64,000 nt of DNA from Niveispirillum lacus (GTDB lineage: Bacteria > Pseudomonadota > Alphaproteobacteria > Azospirillales > Azospirillaceae): assembly GCF_002251795.1 (NCBI RefSeq), contig NZ_NOXU01000025.1, positions 1-64,000 of the forward strand, given 5' to 3'. The notes under the pieces were generated by a model that worked only from the letters and a program-made list of their open reading frames with translations, had not been told where the DNA came from and did no database searches. The position numbers and the translations under genes were made by a program. Shown one piece after another: positions 42,750-51,292 of the stretch (positions are counted from its first letter, which is position 1; each line of letters begins with the position of its first letter).

Positions 42750-44972
42750 ATGAAGACGTCGTTCGGTAAGTCCTCCATCACTGCTTTGCTTTGTGCTGGC
42801 ACGGCGCTGACCAGCCTGGCGGCCCTGCCCGCCCTGGCGCAGCAGGCGCCGGCGCAGGAAACCGCCAGCGAAAGCATGCTGGGCGAAATTGTTGTCACCG
42901 CCCGCCGTCGTGCGGAAAGCCTGCAGGATGTGCCGGTCTCCATTTCCGCCTTTACGGCAGAAATGCTGGAAAATGCCGGCACGCCGGACATCACCGCGCT
43001 GACCAAGACCACCCCGAACCTGACCATGCAGGTGGCACGCGGTTCCAACTCCACCCTGATCGCCTTTATCCGCGGCGTGGGTCAGCAGGACCCGCTTTGG
43101 GGTTTTGAGCCGGGCGTAGGCCTTTATGTCGATGATGTCTATGTGGCCCGCCCGCAGGGTGCTGTGCTGGACATTTTCGACATTGAACGGATTGAAGTGC
43201 TGCGCGGGCCGCAAGGCACGCTTTATGGCCGCAACACGATTGGCGGTGCCGTCAAATATGTGACCAAGAAGATCGACGATGAACCCCATATGAAGGCCAA
43301 GGTGCAGGTCGGCTCCTACAAGCAGACAGACCTGATCTTGTCCGGCTCGTCCCCGGTCACGGAAACGCTGGGTGTCTCGGGCGCTGTTGCCCTTTACCGG
43401 CGTGACGGCTACGGCGATAACCTGACCACGGGTCAGGAACATTACGACAAGGACGTGTCCGCCGGCCGCCTGTCGGTGGAGTTCACACCAAATGAGGATG
43501 TGTTCATCCGTGTTGCTGCCGACAAGACGGTGGATGACAGCAACCCCCGCCACGGCTACCGCCTGTTCGCGACCCCGACTGTCCCGGTTCTGGACAGCGT
43601 CTATGACACGCGCGCCGGCCTGACCGGCAAGCAGAAGGTGAAGAACCAGGGCGCCTCGCTGACGGCGGAGTTCAACGTCAATGACGCGCTGATGGTGAAA
43701 TCCATCACCGCCTATCGGGATGGCCGGTCCGACACCGTCATTGATTTCGACAACCTGCCCGCCAAGATCCTGGACATCCCCGCCTATTACGAGGATGACC
43801 AGTTGAGCCAGGAATTGCAGTTGGTCTATGAGGGTGACCGTCTGAAGGGCGTTGCCGGCCTCTATTACATGGATGCCCATGCCGAGGGTGCCTTCGACAC
43901 GATCCTGGGGCTGGCCAATCTGACCACGCTGACCTCGGGTTCGGTGGATACCAAGTCCTACGCGGCCTTTGCCGACTTCACCTATGAACTGACCGATCAG
44001 GTCAAGGCTTCGGTTGGTGCCCGCTACACCTCGGACAAGAAGGAAGGCACCGTCTACCGCGTAAACTATGCCGGCCTGACCAGCCCGCTGTTTGGCGGCG
44101 CGGCGCGCAACCCGACACTGATCCGTTCCAACTACACCAACGAGCGGACCTTTGACGAATTCACCCCGCGCTTCAGCCTGACCTACGAGGCGACCAGCGA
44201 CTTGACGCTCTACGCCTCCTATGGACGCGGCTTCAAGTCGGGCGGCTTCGACATGCGCGGTGACGTGATTTCCACGCCCGACACCCGCAACGGCTATGAA
44301 CCGGAACTGGTGGATACCTATGAAGTTGGCTCCAAGTCCCGCTTCTGGGACGGTCGTGCCACGTTGAACCTGGCCGCCTTCTATTCTGACTATAAGGGCC
44401 AGCAGGTGACGACACAGGTCCCGTCGGGCACCACCGTGGTCAGCTTCGTGGACAATGTCGGTTCTTCCACCATCAAGGGGCTGGAAGCCGAAGGTCTGCT
44501 GGCCCTGACCGATGAGCTGACGGCCAATTTCGCCATCGGCTATATCGATGCGGAGTTCAAGAAGTTCCTGCGCTACAACCTGACCAGCCGGGCTTACGAG
44601 AACATCGCCAACACGGCCGTGTTCCAGAACACGCCGAAATGGACCGCCAATTTCGGCCTGACCTATGTCCATGACATGGGCACGGCCGGAACCGTTACCC
44701 TGACAGGCAGTGCCGCCCACCGCAGCGCCTTCTCCCTGTTTGAATTCCGCAATGCGCTGCTGGATCAGGGTGCCTACACGCTCTACGACCTGTCAGCGAT
44801 CTGGACGGCGGAAAGCAACAACTGGTCGGTCGGCCTGCATGGCAAGAACCTGGGCAACAAGAAGTATCGCGTCGGCGGCTACAACTTCCCCGGTGCCCTG
44901 TTTGGTGACAGCATCATCGGCTTCTACGGCCCGCCGCGCACGGTGACGGCGACGGTTGAATACCGGTTCTGA
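42750..44972 (+). CDS. TonB-dependent receptor (non-siderophore, catabolic type)
   Basis: 740 residues; the ATG at 42750 has GGGAG 5 bases upstream. Signal peptide to PALAQQ, TonB-box region GEIVVTARRRAESLQDVPVS, plug with FIRGVGQQDP and RGPQGTLYGRNTIGGAVKYVT, then the barrel ending VTATVEYRF. The plug resembles sphingomonad/caulobacter receptors for organic substrates rather than siderophores. Sandwiched between a hydrolase and an MFS transporter, it probably imports the substrate of this locus. Confidence 0.92.
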   Translation: MKTSFGKSSITALLCAGTALTSLAALPALAQQAPAQETASESMLGEIVVTARRRAESLQDVPVSISAFTAEMLENAGTPDITALTKTTPNLTMQVARGSNSTLIAFIRGVGQQDPLWGFEPGVGLYVDDVYVARPQGAVLDIFDIERIEVLRGPQGTLYGRNTIGGAVKYVTKKIDDEPHMKAKVQVGSYKQTDLILSGSSPVTETLGVSGAVALYRRDGYGDNLTTGQEHYDKDVSAGRLSVEFTPNEDVFIRVAADKTVDDSNPRHGYRLFATPTVPVLDSVYDTRAGLTGKQKVKNQGASLTAEFNVNDALMVKSITAYRDGRSDTVIDFDNLPAKILDIPAYYEDDQLSQELQLVYEGDRLKGVAGLYYMDAHAEGAFDTILGLANLTTLTSGSVDTKSYAAFADFTYELTDQVKASVGARYTSDKKEGTVYRVNYAGLTSPLFGGAARNPTLIRSNYTNERTFDEFTPRFSLTYEATSDLTLYASYGRGFKSGGFDMRGDVISTPDTRNGYEPELVDTYEVGSKSRFWDGRATLNLAAFYSDYKGQQVTTQVPSGTTVVSFVDNVGSSTIKGLEAEGLLALTDELTANFAIGYIDAEFKKFLRYNLTSRAYENIANTAVFQNTPKWTANFGLTYVHDMGTAGTVTLTGSAAHRSAFSLFEFRNALLDQGAYTLYDLSAIWTAESNNWSVGLHGKNLGNKKYRVGGYNFPGALFGDSIIGFYGPPRTVTATVEYRF

Positions 44973-45026
44973 TACCGGCGGTTGGACCTGCTGACCGTTG
45001 CTACGCTGGCAACGGCCCGCCCTGGG

Positions 45027-45058
45027 TGCGGGGGTGACACATTTCGCTCACCCCCGCA
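45027..45058 (+). terminator. Hairpin between receptor and MFS gene
   Basis: 11-bp perfect stem TGCGGGGGTGA / TCACCCCCGCA with a 10-base loop, 55 bases after the receptor stop. There is no clear T tract; it may attenuate transcription or protect the upstream mRNA. Confidence 0.4.
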
Positions 45059-45156
45059 TCTGGAAACAGCGTTTTCGTGTGACCATCTCCCACACTGGCG
45101 CCGTGTCCCGGATGGGGCACGGCACCCCTTTTCCTGTCCCCTTTGAAAGGATCGTG

Positions 45157-46437
45157 ATGACCAGCGCCGCGACCGACAACCAAACGACCGGTACCGCCTA
45201 TCGCACTTACGTGCTGATCATCCTCATCCTTGTTTATATCTTTAATTTTATTGATCGACAGATTTTGGGCATCCTCGCCCCCTCGATCAAGGCAGAGTTG
45301 AATCTGACCGATACCGATTTGGGCTGGTTGGGTGGACCCGCCTTTGCGCTGTTCTACACAGCCATGGGTGTTCCCATCGCCATGCTGGCTGACCGGTTCA
45401 ACCGCACCTGGATCATCACCATCTCCTTGGCGGTGTGGAGTGGGTTTACCGCGCTTTGCGGCACCGCCACGAATTTCTGGCAGCTCTTTTTGTTCCGGCT
45501 GGGTGTTGGTGTCGGGGAAGCCGGGGGTGTCGCCCCCTCCTATTCCCTGATCGCTGACTATTTCCCGCCCAAGGAACGCTCGCGCGCCCTGGCCGCCTAC
45601 AGTTTTGGTGTGCCGATCGGCATGGCCCTGGGCATCCTGTTCGGGGGTCTGATCGCCAATGAAATCGGCTGGCGTTGGGCGTTCATCATTTGCGGGCTGG
45701 CGGGTCTGGCCCTGGCGCCGCTGCTGAAAATGACCGTGCGTGAACCGGTGCGCGGTGGTCTTGATGCTGTTCAGGCCAAGCCCAACGCGCCCAGCCTGAA
45801 GGTGGTCCTGGCCACCTTGTCGAACAAACCGTCCTTCTGGCTGCTGGCCTTTGGTGCCTCTTTCTCCTCGATCATGGGCTATGGTCTGGCCTTCTGGCTG
45901 CCCTCCTTCTTTGAGCGCAGCCACGGCATGTCGCTGGTTGACCGCAGCCTGTTTTTCTCCGGCATCGTGTTTATTGGCGGCCTGATCGGCATCTGGCTGG
46001 GCGGAACGCTGGGGGATCGGCTGGGCGGGCAGAACAAGGCCAATTACGCCCGTGTCCCGGCGACGGCTTTCCTGATTTCCGTGCCCTTCTTCTTCGGCGC
46101 GGTGAATATCAGCGACCCGATCTTCATGTTTGTGCTGTTTGTGGTGCCGCAGGCCCTCGCCCTGATGTGGCTGGGGCCCACCTTGTCGGCGGTCCAGCAT
46201 CTGGTTGCCCCCAGCATGCGGGCGACAAGTTCGGCGATCTTCCTGTTTATCAACAACCTGATCGGTATCGGCTTCGGTACGCTGTTTCTGGGTTGGTTGT
46301 CAGATGTGCTGCGCGCCGAATATGGTCAGGAAAGCCTGCGCTACTCGATCTTGTACTGCCTTGGCTTCTATATCCTGGCCGCCATCCTGTTCTTCCTGGC
46401 ATCCCGCCGCCTGACGCGCGACTGGCACCGGGAATAA
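45157..46437 (+). CDS. MFS transporter, Spinster-like
   Basis: 426 residues with GAAAGG as ribosome site. Twelve membrane segments are apparent. FNFIDRQILGILAP, the motif A-like region MLADRFNRTW and GVGEAGGVAPSYSLIADYFPP are typical of the Spinster-like branch often paired with TonB receptors in alphaproteobacteria. It likely carries the substrate across the inner membrane after receptor uptake. Confidence 0.92.
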   Translation: MTSAATDNQTTGTAYRTYVLIILILVYIFNFIDRQILGILAPSIKAELNLTDTDLGWLGGPAFALFYTAMGVPIAMLADRFNRTWIITISLAVWSGFTALCGTATNFWQLFLFRLGVGVGEAGGVAPSYSLIADYFPPKERSRALAAYSFGVPIGMALGILFGGLIANEIGWRWAFIICGLAGLALAPLLKMTVREPVRGGLDAVQAKPNAPSLKVVLATLSNKPSFWLLAFGASFSSIMGYGLAFWLPSFFERSHGMSLVDRSLFFSGIVFIGGLIGIWLGGTLGDRLGGQNKANYARVPATAFLISVPFFFGAVNISDPIFMFVLFVVPQALALMWLGPTLSAVQHLVAPSMRATSSAIFLFINNLIGIGFGTLFLGWLSDVLRAEYGQESLRYSILYCLGFYILAAILFFLASRRLTRDWHRE

Positions 46438-46451
46438 TCACAGGCCGGGCA

Positions 46452-46485
46452 TCCCGCCTCCCCGGCAAGGGCTGGAGAGGCGGGA
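46452..46485. terminator. Convergent terminator hairpin
   Basis: 9-bp stem TCCCGCCTC (46452-46460) with GAGGCGGGA (46477-46485) lies between the convergent MFS and GST genes. There is no strong T tract. Confidence 0.45.
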
Positions 46486-46488
46486 AGC

Positions 46489-47121
46489 TCACGCCACCCC
46501 GTTCGCCCCGAATTCTCGAAAACCAGGCCGGGCGCCTAATCGCGCCCACCAATCCGCCACCGCCGGCAGATACGGTCGCTCCATTGGCGTCATCTTCCAG
46601 CGGTTGGTGGACAGGCCCAGCACAATATCGGCCAGGGTAAAGTCCGGCCCCGCCACATAGGCCCCGGTCTTCGTCAGTTGCCCCTCCAGAATGCCCATCT
46701 GCCTGTTCCACCCCGCCACACCGGCTGCAATGGCATCAAGATCAGCAAAGGCGGGACTTTTACGGACCAGGGCCATAAAGGCATAGCGCCAGGCAGGGTT
46801 CAGCTCCGTGGCCTGCCAATCCATCCACATTTCCACCCGCGCCCGCGCCAGCGGGGCGCGTGGCAGCAGGTCCGCCCGTCCCGCCTCGGCGGCGAGAAAG
46901 CGGCAGATGCTGTTGCTCTCCCACAGATAGCCGTCAGCGACCTGCACCACCGGGACCTGGGCATTGGGGTTCATGGCGCGGAATTCGTGCGTATCCACAG
47001 GCTGGAAGCCGCTGCCCCAATCTTCGCGTACAAAATCGCGCCCCACCTCCCGGCAGGTCCACAGAACCTTGCGGACATTGATGGAGGATTCCTTGCCAAG
47101 AATACGCAATGGCTCGGTCAT
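46489..47121 (-). CDS. Glutathione S-transferase family protein
   Basis: 210 residues. Thioredoxin-like N-terminal domain (SSINVRKVLWTCREVG with the active-site Ser region, PNAQVPVVQV, WESNSICRFLA giving the ESxxI glutathione site) and a helical C-terminal domain (GAYVAGPDFTLADIVLG). It probably detoxifies or isomerises electrophilic compounds. It lies downstream of pirin and thioesterase genes on the same strand. Confidence 0.92.
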   Translation of the reverse strand: MTEPLRILGKESSINVRKVLWTCREVGRDFVREDWGSGFQPVDTHEFRAMNPNAQVPVVQVADGYLWESNSICRFLAAEAGRADLLPRAPLARARVEMWMDWQATELNPAWRYAFMALVRKSPAFADLDAIAAGVAGWNRQMGILEGQLTKTGAYVAGPDFTLADIVLGLSTNRWKMTPMERPYLPAVADWWARLGARPGFREFGANGVA

Positions 47122-47140
47122 TTCTGTTCCGTATCAATTT

Positions 47141-48034
47141 TTATTCCGGTAACGGAATAAACTCTGTCTCGCCGGGGACTGTGGGGAACCGGCCATTACG
47201 CCAGTCGGCTTTCGCATCCTCAATGCGTTCCCTGGACGAAGAGACGAAATTCCAAAAGATATAGCGCGGGCCATCCATCGGCTCACCACCCAGCAGCAGC
47301 AGGCGGGTATTACACTCTGCTGTGACAGTCAGGGCATCACCCTCGCGCAGGACCAGCAACTGGCCCTGCCCGCCCTCTGCGGTAAACACATCGCCAGCGA
47401 TGGTGATGCGCCCGTCGAACAGATAGAGGGCGCGTTCAGGATGGCTGGCCGGGATTTCCACCTTGGCCCCCCCATCCAGCAGCATCTCCATATAGATGGT
47501 CTCTGACAGGGTGCGGACAGGCGAGGTCTCGCCGAACAGGTCCCCGGCAATCAGGCGCATCCAGACGCCATGGTCGCTGATGATCGGCAGATCACCGGCG
47601 GGGTAATGGCTGAAACTGGGATCAATCTCCTCAAACCGCTGCGGCAGGGCGATCCAGCTCTGGATGCCGGCCAGATGGTTGCCCTGGGCCCGCAGGCCCG
47701 CCTCGGTGCGTTCGGAATGCACGATGCCCTTGCCGGCGGTCATCCAGTTGATGGCACCGGGCCGGATGGCCTGCACGCTGCCCACGCTGTCACGGTGCAT
47801 GATCTCCCCCTCCGTCAGATAGGTGACGGTGGACAGGCCGATATGCGGATGCGGGCGTACATCCAGGCCGGTGCCGGCGGGGAAATAGCCCGGCCCCATC
47901 TGGTCCCAGAAGATAAACGGCCCCACCATGCGACGCTTTACACTGGGCAAGGCACGGCGCACCTCGAACCCACCCACATCATGGCTTTTCGGCACGATGA
48001 TCAGTTCGACAGGGCTGCTGGTGGGCAGGGTCAT
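47141..48034 (-). CDS. Pirin family protein
   Basis: 297 residues, bicupin. The metal-binding His set is visible in the N-terminal cupin: RPHPHIGLSTVTYLTEGEI and AGKGIVHSER. Bacterial pirins bind iron and some have quercetin 2,3-dioxygenase activity or redox-regulatory roles; no specific role follows from context. The start overlaps the thioesterase stop by 4 bases. Confidence 0.93.
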   Translation of the reverse strand: MTLPTSSPVELIIVPKSHDVGGFEVRRALPSVKRRMVGPFIFWDQMGPGYFPAGTGLDVRPHPHIGLSTVTYLTEGEIMHRDSVGSVQAIRPGAINWMTAGKGIVHSERTEAGLRAQGNHLAGIQSWIALPQRFEEIDPSFSHYPAGDLPIISDHGVWMRLIAGDLFGETSPVRTLSETIYMEMLLDGGAKVEIPASHPERALYLFDGRITIAGDVFTAEGGQGQLLVLREGDALTVTAECNTRLLLLGGEPMDGPRYIFWNFVSSSRERIEDAKADWRNGRFPTVPGETEFIPLPE

Positions 48035-48453
48035 GGGGCTTCCTCTTGGGTGTCGGCCGGCGGGATGGCGCGGGGACGGCCATTTTCGTCAATGGCGACA
48101 AAGGTAAACAGGGCCTCGGTCACCTTGAACCGCGCCTCGTCAAAGCGTGACCGGCGCCAGGCCTCGACCTGGATTTTCATCGAGGTGCGGCCAATATGCT
48201 CGATCAGGGCATAGAGGCTGACCTCATCTCCCACCGACACGGGGCGGTGAAACACCATCCCGTCCACCGCCACCGTGGCACAGCGACCGCGCGCCCGTCT
48301 GGCGGCCGCATTGCCCGCCGCCAGATCCATCTGGGCCATCAGCCAGCCCCCGAAAATATCCCCGGCCGGATTGGTATCGGCGGGCATGGCGATGGTCCGC
48401 ACCGCCGGTTCGATGGGACAGCCATCGCTGGCCCGCATCACATCATCCCCCAT
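48031..48453 (-). CDS. Acyl-CoA thioesterase (YciA-like hotdog)
   Basis: 140 residues with the hotdog signature PADTNPAGDIFGGWLMAQMD and AARRARGRCATVAVDGMVFH; family members hydrolyse a range of acyl-CoAs. It leads the thioesterase-pirin-GST run and overlaps pirin by 4 bases. Confidence 0.9.
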   Translation of the reverse strand: MGDDVMRASDGCPIEPAVRTIAMPADTNPAGDIFGGWLMAQMDLAAGNAAARRARGRCATVAVDGMVFHRPVSVGDEVSLYALIEHIGRTSMKIQVEAWRRSRFDEARFKVTEALFTFVAIDENGRPRAIPPADTQEEAP

Positions 48454-48668
48454 GGGCCCCCCGGTATTTCTTTTGGAAAACAGGATGATGCACCGCTGAC
48501 CCGCCCCTGTCGATCATGTTGGCCGCGACCGCGGCGCTGGTGGCGGCGCGCGGGGGAAGACGGACAAGCGTGGCACCCATGCCGCAAACACCCGATAAAC
48601 ATCCTTGCCACGCCCCCCGGCTATGGTCAAATAGCCGTTAAGAATTGCCCCGTGAAAGGCTGGCTGCC

Positions 48669-49508
48669 ATGTCCGCGCGTGTCGCCCCCGTTTCCCAGAC
48701 ACTGGCCAATCTGGACCCGATCTGGGCCGCCCTGCGTAATGAAGCCGCACAGGCCGTGGCGGATGAACCGCTGCTGGCGGCCCTGTTTTATGGCGCGATT
48801 CTGAATCAGCCCTCGCTGGAAATGGCCATCATCCACCGGATTGCGACGCGGCTGGCGCATCAGGATGTGCAGGGCGAATTGCTGGTACAGGCCTTCACCG
48901 ACGCGCTGAACGCGGAACCGGAGATGGGGCAGGATTTCCGCGCCGACGTGGCCGCCGTCCTGGACCGCGATCCGGCCTGCCATCGGCATATTGAGCCGGT
49001 TTTGTATTTTAAGGGCTTCCAGGCGCTGGAAACCCATCGCATGGCCCACCGGCTCTGGCACCTGGGGCGGCGTGACATGGCTTTGTATCTGCAAAGCCGC
49101 TCCTCCGTCGTTTTCGGTGTCGATATTCATCCCAATGCCCGCTTCGGGCGCGGCGTGATGATCGACCATGCCACCGGCGTGGTGGTGGGCGAGACCGCCG
49201 TGGTTGGCGACAATGTCTCCATGCTGCACGGCGTCAACCTGGGCGGCAATGGTAAGGATGATGGCGATCGCCATCCCAAGATCGGGTCGGGGGTGCTGCT
49301 GGGCGCCAATGCCAAGGTGCTGGGCAATATTCATGTCGGCGATTGCGCCCGTGTCGCTGCCGGCTCCGTTGTCCTGCGCGACGTGCCCCGCGCTACCACG
49401 GTGGCCGGGGTACCCGCGAAGATCGTGGGCGAGGCCGGCTGCTCCAACCCCGCCCGCGTCATGGACCATGTGTTCGCGGATTACAGGGACCAGGGCGCCG
49501 ATATCTGA
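48669..49508 (+). CDS. cysE: Serine O-acetyltransferase
   Basis: 279 residues. An N-terminal helical SATase domain (PIWAALRNEAAQAVADEPLL, DPACHRHIEPVLYFKGFQAL) precedes a left-handed hexapeptide beta-helix (DIHPNARFGRGVMIDHATGVVVGET). Catalytic residues are in MIDHATG and GVNLGG. It makes O-acetylserine, the carbon skeleton for cysteine, which links it to the sulfate operon 2.6 kb downstream. The ATG at 48669 has AAAGG about 9 bases upstream. Confidence 0.94.
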   Translation: MSARVAPVSQTLANLDPIWAALRNEAAQAVADEPLLAALFYGAILNQPSLEMAIIHRIATRLAHQDVQGELLVQAFTDALNAEPEMGQDFRADVAAVLDRDPACHRHIEPVLYFKGFQALETHRMAHRLWHLGRRDMALYLQSRSSVVFGVDIHPNARFGRGVMIDHATGVVVGETAVVGDNVSMLHGVNLGGNGKDDGDRHPKIGSGVLLGANAKVLGNIHVGDCARVAAGSVVLRDVPRATTVAGVPAKIVGEAGCSNPARVMDHVFADYRDQGADI

Positions 49509-49509
49509 A

Positions 49510-49932
49510 ATGACCTATACGATCCACGTGCTTGGTCCCGGTGATGCCGGTCTGCTGACGCAGGTGGCCGAGGATGTGTTCGATGATGAGATCGACACGG
49601 GCCTGCTGACGGCGTATCTCGCCGATCCGGGCCATGCCATGGCGGTGGCCGTGGAGAATGGCGTGGTGATCGGCCAGGGCCGCGCCATCTTGAACCGCCA
49701 GCCCGACGCTGCCACCGCCCTGTTCCTCGACAATCTGGGCGTCACCCCGGATCAACGTCGGCGCGGCATTGCCACAGCCCTGGTCAAGGCTCTGATGCAA
49801 TGGGGGCACAGATATGGCTGTCAGTCCCTCTGGGTGCCCCTGGAAACCGACAATGCCGAAGCCCGTGCCTTCTACGCCAGCCTCGGCCTGCACAGCCGCC
49901 CCATCCTGATCGCCGAGGGGCCGTTATTGTAG
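49510..49932 (+). CDS. GNAT family N-acetyltransferase
   Basis: 140 residues, starting 1 base after the cysE stop. The acetyl-CoA site is GVTPDQRRRGIATALVKALM, followed by AEARAFYASLGL typical of motif B. Acceptor unknown. Tight linkage to cysE suggests co-transcription. Confidence 0.9.
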   Translation: MTYTIHVLGPGDAGLLTQVAEDVFDDEIDTGLLTAYLADPGHAMAVAVENGVVIGQGRAILNRQPDAATALFLDNLGVTPDQRRRGIATALVKALMQWGHRYGCQSLWVPLETDNAEARAFYASLGLHSRPILIAEGPLL

Positions 49933-49958
49933 GGCATGTCAGGTTTAACCCCTCATCC

Positions 49959-50066
49959 GTCATCCCCGCGAAAGCGGGGACCCAGCATAAGGCGCGGTTA
50001 GCGCCGATATGAGTCATGTCGCGGCTGTCGCCGCTCTTGCTGGGTTCCCGCGTGCGCGGGAATGAC
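49959..50066. repeat. Dispersed-type palindromic element with 28-base inverted ends
   Basis: The left end GTCATCCCCGCGAAAGCGGG... (49959-49986) and right end ...CCCGCGTGCGCGGGAATGAC (50039-50066) are imperfect inverted copies, each also a small hairpin, around a 52-base core. The GTCATYCCCGCG..GCGGG pattern is that of common intergenic repeats of GC-rich proteobacteria, possibly a MITE or REP pair. It has no coding capacity. Confidence 0.75.
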
Positions 50067-50182
50067 GGTTGGGACTGGGACAACCCAATTCCCTCTCGAC
50101 GTGGACCAGAGCGACTTCGTTTGTTTCGCCCCAAAACCAAACCGGGGCACCACCGGGGCACCCTTGGGCGCCCCGGCCTTGC

Positions 50183-50956
50183 TCACTTCTCCACAAACGC
50201 CTTTTCGATCACGTAATTGCCCGGCGTATGCCCGGCGCCTTCCGTGAAGCCGCGTTCCTTCAGCAGTTCCACCGTCTCGGCCAGCACGTCCGGCCCGCCG
50301 CAGATCATGGCAACATCGTTGGCCGGGTCCAGCGGGGCGGCCTTGATATCCTCAAACAGCTTGTGGCTGCGGATCAGGTCGGTGATGCGGCCCTGGTTGC
50401 GGAAGGGTTCGCGCGTCACGGTGGGATAATAGGTCAGCTTGGCCGCCACTTCCTCGCCCAGGAACTCGTCGTTCGGCAACTCGTTGGTGATGTAATCATG
50501 ATAGGCCAGCTCACCCACCGTGCGGCAGGTATGGGTCAGGATCAGGCGGTCATACTTGGCATAGACTTCCGGGTCGCGGATGATGCTCATGAACGGGGCC
50601 AGGCCCGTGCCGGTGGAGAACATATAGAGGTTCTTGGCCGGGACGAGAGAGCTGGTCACCAGGGTGCCCACCGACTTGCGGCCATGGATCACCGTGTCGC
50701 CCACCTGGATATGCTGCAACCGGCTGGTCAGGGGACCGTTGGGAACCTTGATCGACAGAAATTCCAGATGTTCGGCATAGTTGGGCGAGACAATGGAATA
50801 GGCGCGGGCCAGCGGCTTGCCATCCACCATCAACCCGATCATCACAAAATGGCCATTCTCAAACCGGAAGGCGGGTTCGCGTTCGCAGGTAAAGCTGAAC
50901 AGCGTGTCGGTCCAGTGATGGACGGACAGCACCTTGCTTTCGATGAACGCGCTCAT
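50183..50956 (-). CDS. fpr: Ferredoxin--NADP(+) reductase
   Basis: 257 residues from the ATG at 50956 (AAGGA 8 bases upstream). FAD-binding RAYSIVSP, NADP-binding MFSTGTGLAPFMSIIRDPE and THTCRTVGELAYHD, and the C-terminal GHTPGNYVIEKAFVEK match bacterial subclass I FNRs. It moves electrons between NADPH and ferredoxin or flavodoxin. Divergent from the sulfate operon, whose CysI probably takes electrons from ferredoxin, so a supply role is plausible. Confidence 0.94.
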   Translation of the reverse strand: MSAFIESKVLSVHHWTDTLFSFTCEREPAFRFENGHFVMIGLMVDGKPLARAYSIVSPNYAEHLEFLSIKVPNGPLTSRLQHIQVGDTVIHGRKSVGTLVTSSLVPAKNLYMFSTGTGLAPFMSIIRDPEVYAKYDRLILTHTCRTVGELAYHDYITNELPNDEFLGEEVAAKLTYYPTVTREPFRNQGRITDLIRSHKLFEDIKAAPLDPANDVAMICGGPDVLAETVELLKERGFTEGAGHTPGNYVIEKAFVEK

Positions 50957-51292
50957 AGCCAACTTCCTTCGTCACGATCAGCCGGGGCAGAGTCCCGGCC
51001 ATGATTCCGCATTGCCACGACAGCTAATGTACATAGGTCGGGCGTTCAACCGGGTATTTCACACCAGCATGCCCTATCAGCGCATGGCTGCCGTGTACAC
51101 CCCCGATAAGTGCCTTTAACACCTACTTTACCTCTATCCCCATGTCATTGATAAACATCAAAATTTTGTCCGAGATTTAATCCCTATATTTAACCTAGGA
51201 ATATTGGAGAAATAATATTTCACCTCGACACGCCGTAAAAACGGGGTCAAATCTCCCTCATTCCGCAGGTGCGGTAGGAGTGGAGCTGAACA
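50957..51292. other. Divergent promoter region of fpr and the cys operon
   Basis: 336 bases; the cys side (51130-51225) is strongly AT-rich, with a perfect dyad GAAAT-AAT-ATTTC at 51209-51221 and two AATATT copies 14 bases apart. These are likely regulator sites for sulfur control, but the regulator cannot be named. A small CCGCAGGTGCGG hairpin lies just before the cysG ribosome site. No gene. Confidence 0.5.
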
